Shown: piece after piece, positions 14,343 to 14,517 of the stretch
Numbering within the stretch: the first letter of the stretch is position 1
Layout: the number at the start of each line of letters is the position of its first letter
The notes under the pieces: model-generated
The model's database searches: none
Told to the model about the DNA's origin: nothing
What the model saw: the letters and a program-made list of their open reading frames with translations, nothing else
DNA from: Bacteroidota bacterium
Lineage (GTDB): Bacteria; Bacteroidota; Rhodothermia; Balneolales; Balneolaceae
Direction: 5' to 3'
Assembly (NCBI GenBank): GCA_024635465.1
Contig: JAGXIS010000109.1
Coordinates: 1-14,517 of the forward strand
DNA: 14,517 nt
Program-made: the position numbers and the translations under genes

Positions 14343-14517
14343 TTAAACCGATACCTTACCCTCCTGTCGTGGATCCAGATCATACAATGAGGAGACAGTA
14401 GCTTGTATGGTTTTATACCATTCGTTTCCGAATTTGTCATTGATCTCATAATAATCAGAGAAATCCGGGCGTCTCACCTGCATCTTCCACTCCTGATTTT
14501 TGGCCTTGAATACCGGA
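14343..14517 (-). CDS. Unidentified protein, C-terminal fragment (gene continues beyond window)
   Basis: On the minus strand a frame is open from the window edge to a TAA at 14343-14345, giving 58 residues. They are protein-like: QEWKMQVRRPDFSDYYEIN (8-26), FGNEWYKTIQATVSS (29-43), then LYDLDPRQEGKVSV to the stop. The fragment is soluble and rich in aromatic and charged residues, with no membrane segment. It is too short for me to name. Its stop is 12 bp from that of the convergent P-loop gene. Confidence 0.65.
   Translation of the reverse strand, partial: PVFKAKNQEWKMQVRRPDFSDYYEINDKFGNEWYKTIQATVSSLYDLDPRQEGKVSV

Noticed and set aside
1..14517. tRNA, rRNA, CRISPR array, insertion sequence or phage genes
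   Set aside because: I saw no cloverleaf, no regularly spaced repeats, no transposase or integrase motif and no structural phage protein in either strand.

Overview
The window looks like a chromosomal stretch from a Bacteroidota-type bacterium, and Balneolota is my best guess. The grounds are moderate-to-low G+C, gene starts without clear Shine-Dalgarno sites, one good match to the Bacteroidota promoter pattern (TTTG, 19 nt, TAnnTTTG) before the beta-propeller gene, and many Sec-exported or outer-membrane proteins. The assignment rests on style and protein flavour, not on a marker gene. I see no rRNA, tRNA, CRISPR array or intact mobile element.

Left part (1-3306, all +): the 3' end of an ATP-grasp ligase gene, a C45-type self-cleaving Ntn-hydrolase/acyltransferase with a Gly-Cys-Thr nucleophile site, and a succinate-semialdehyde-type aldehyde dehydrogenase. 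The first two genes are 82 bp apart and may act on the same amide-bonded metabolite. The dehydrogenase sits 191 bp further on and may be a separate unit. A convergent gene (3375-4613, -) encodes an exported, probably outer-membrane protein with a CNRC motif.

Centre (4614-5360): an AT-rich stretch of about 750 bp with no intact gene. It holds a protein-like 58-codon tail on the minus strand, an 11-bp direct repeat and several perfect short inverted repeats, so it resembles the scar of a lost gene. It is followed by an MltF-like lytic transglycosylase lipoprotein, whose solute-binding domain seems to lack much of its second lobe, and by a membrane-anchored endonuclease/exonuclease/phosphatase-fold protein 23 bp downstream.

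Right part (8142-11687, +): three exported proteins in a row. They are a GH30-like glycoside hydrolase with no glutamate at the expected nucleophile position, a streptogramin-lyase-like beta-propeller, and a CHSCH-containing choice-of-anchor/reelin-like protein. A hairpin terminator separates the last two. They may serve breakdown or sensing of an extracellular glycan.

End (11745-14517): a minus-strand overlapping pair encodes a lipoprotein and an outer-membrane beta-barrel. Then come a 376-bp divergent intergenic region, a small orphan protein with a degenerate P-loop (+), and the 3' end of an unidentified minus-strand gene running off the window.
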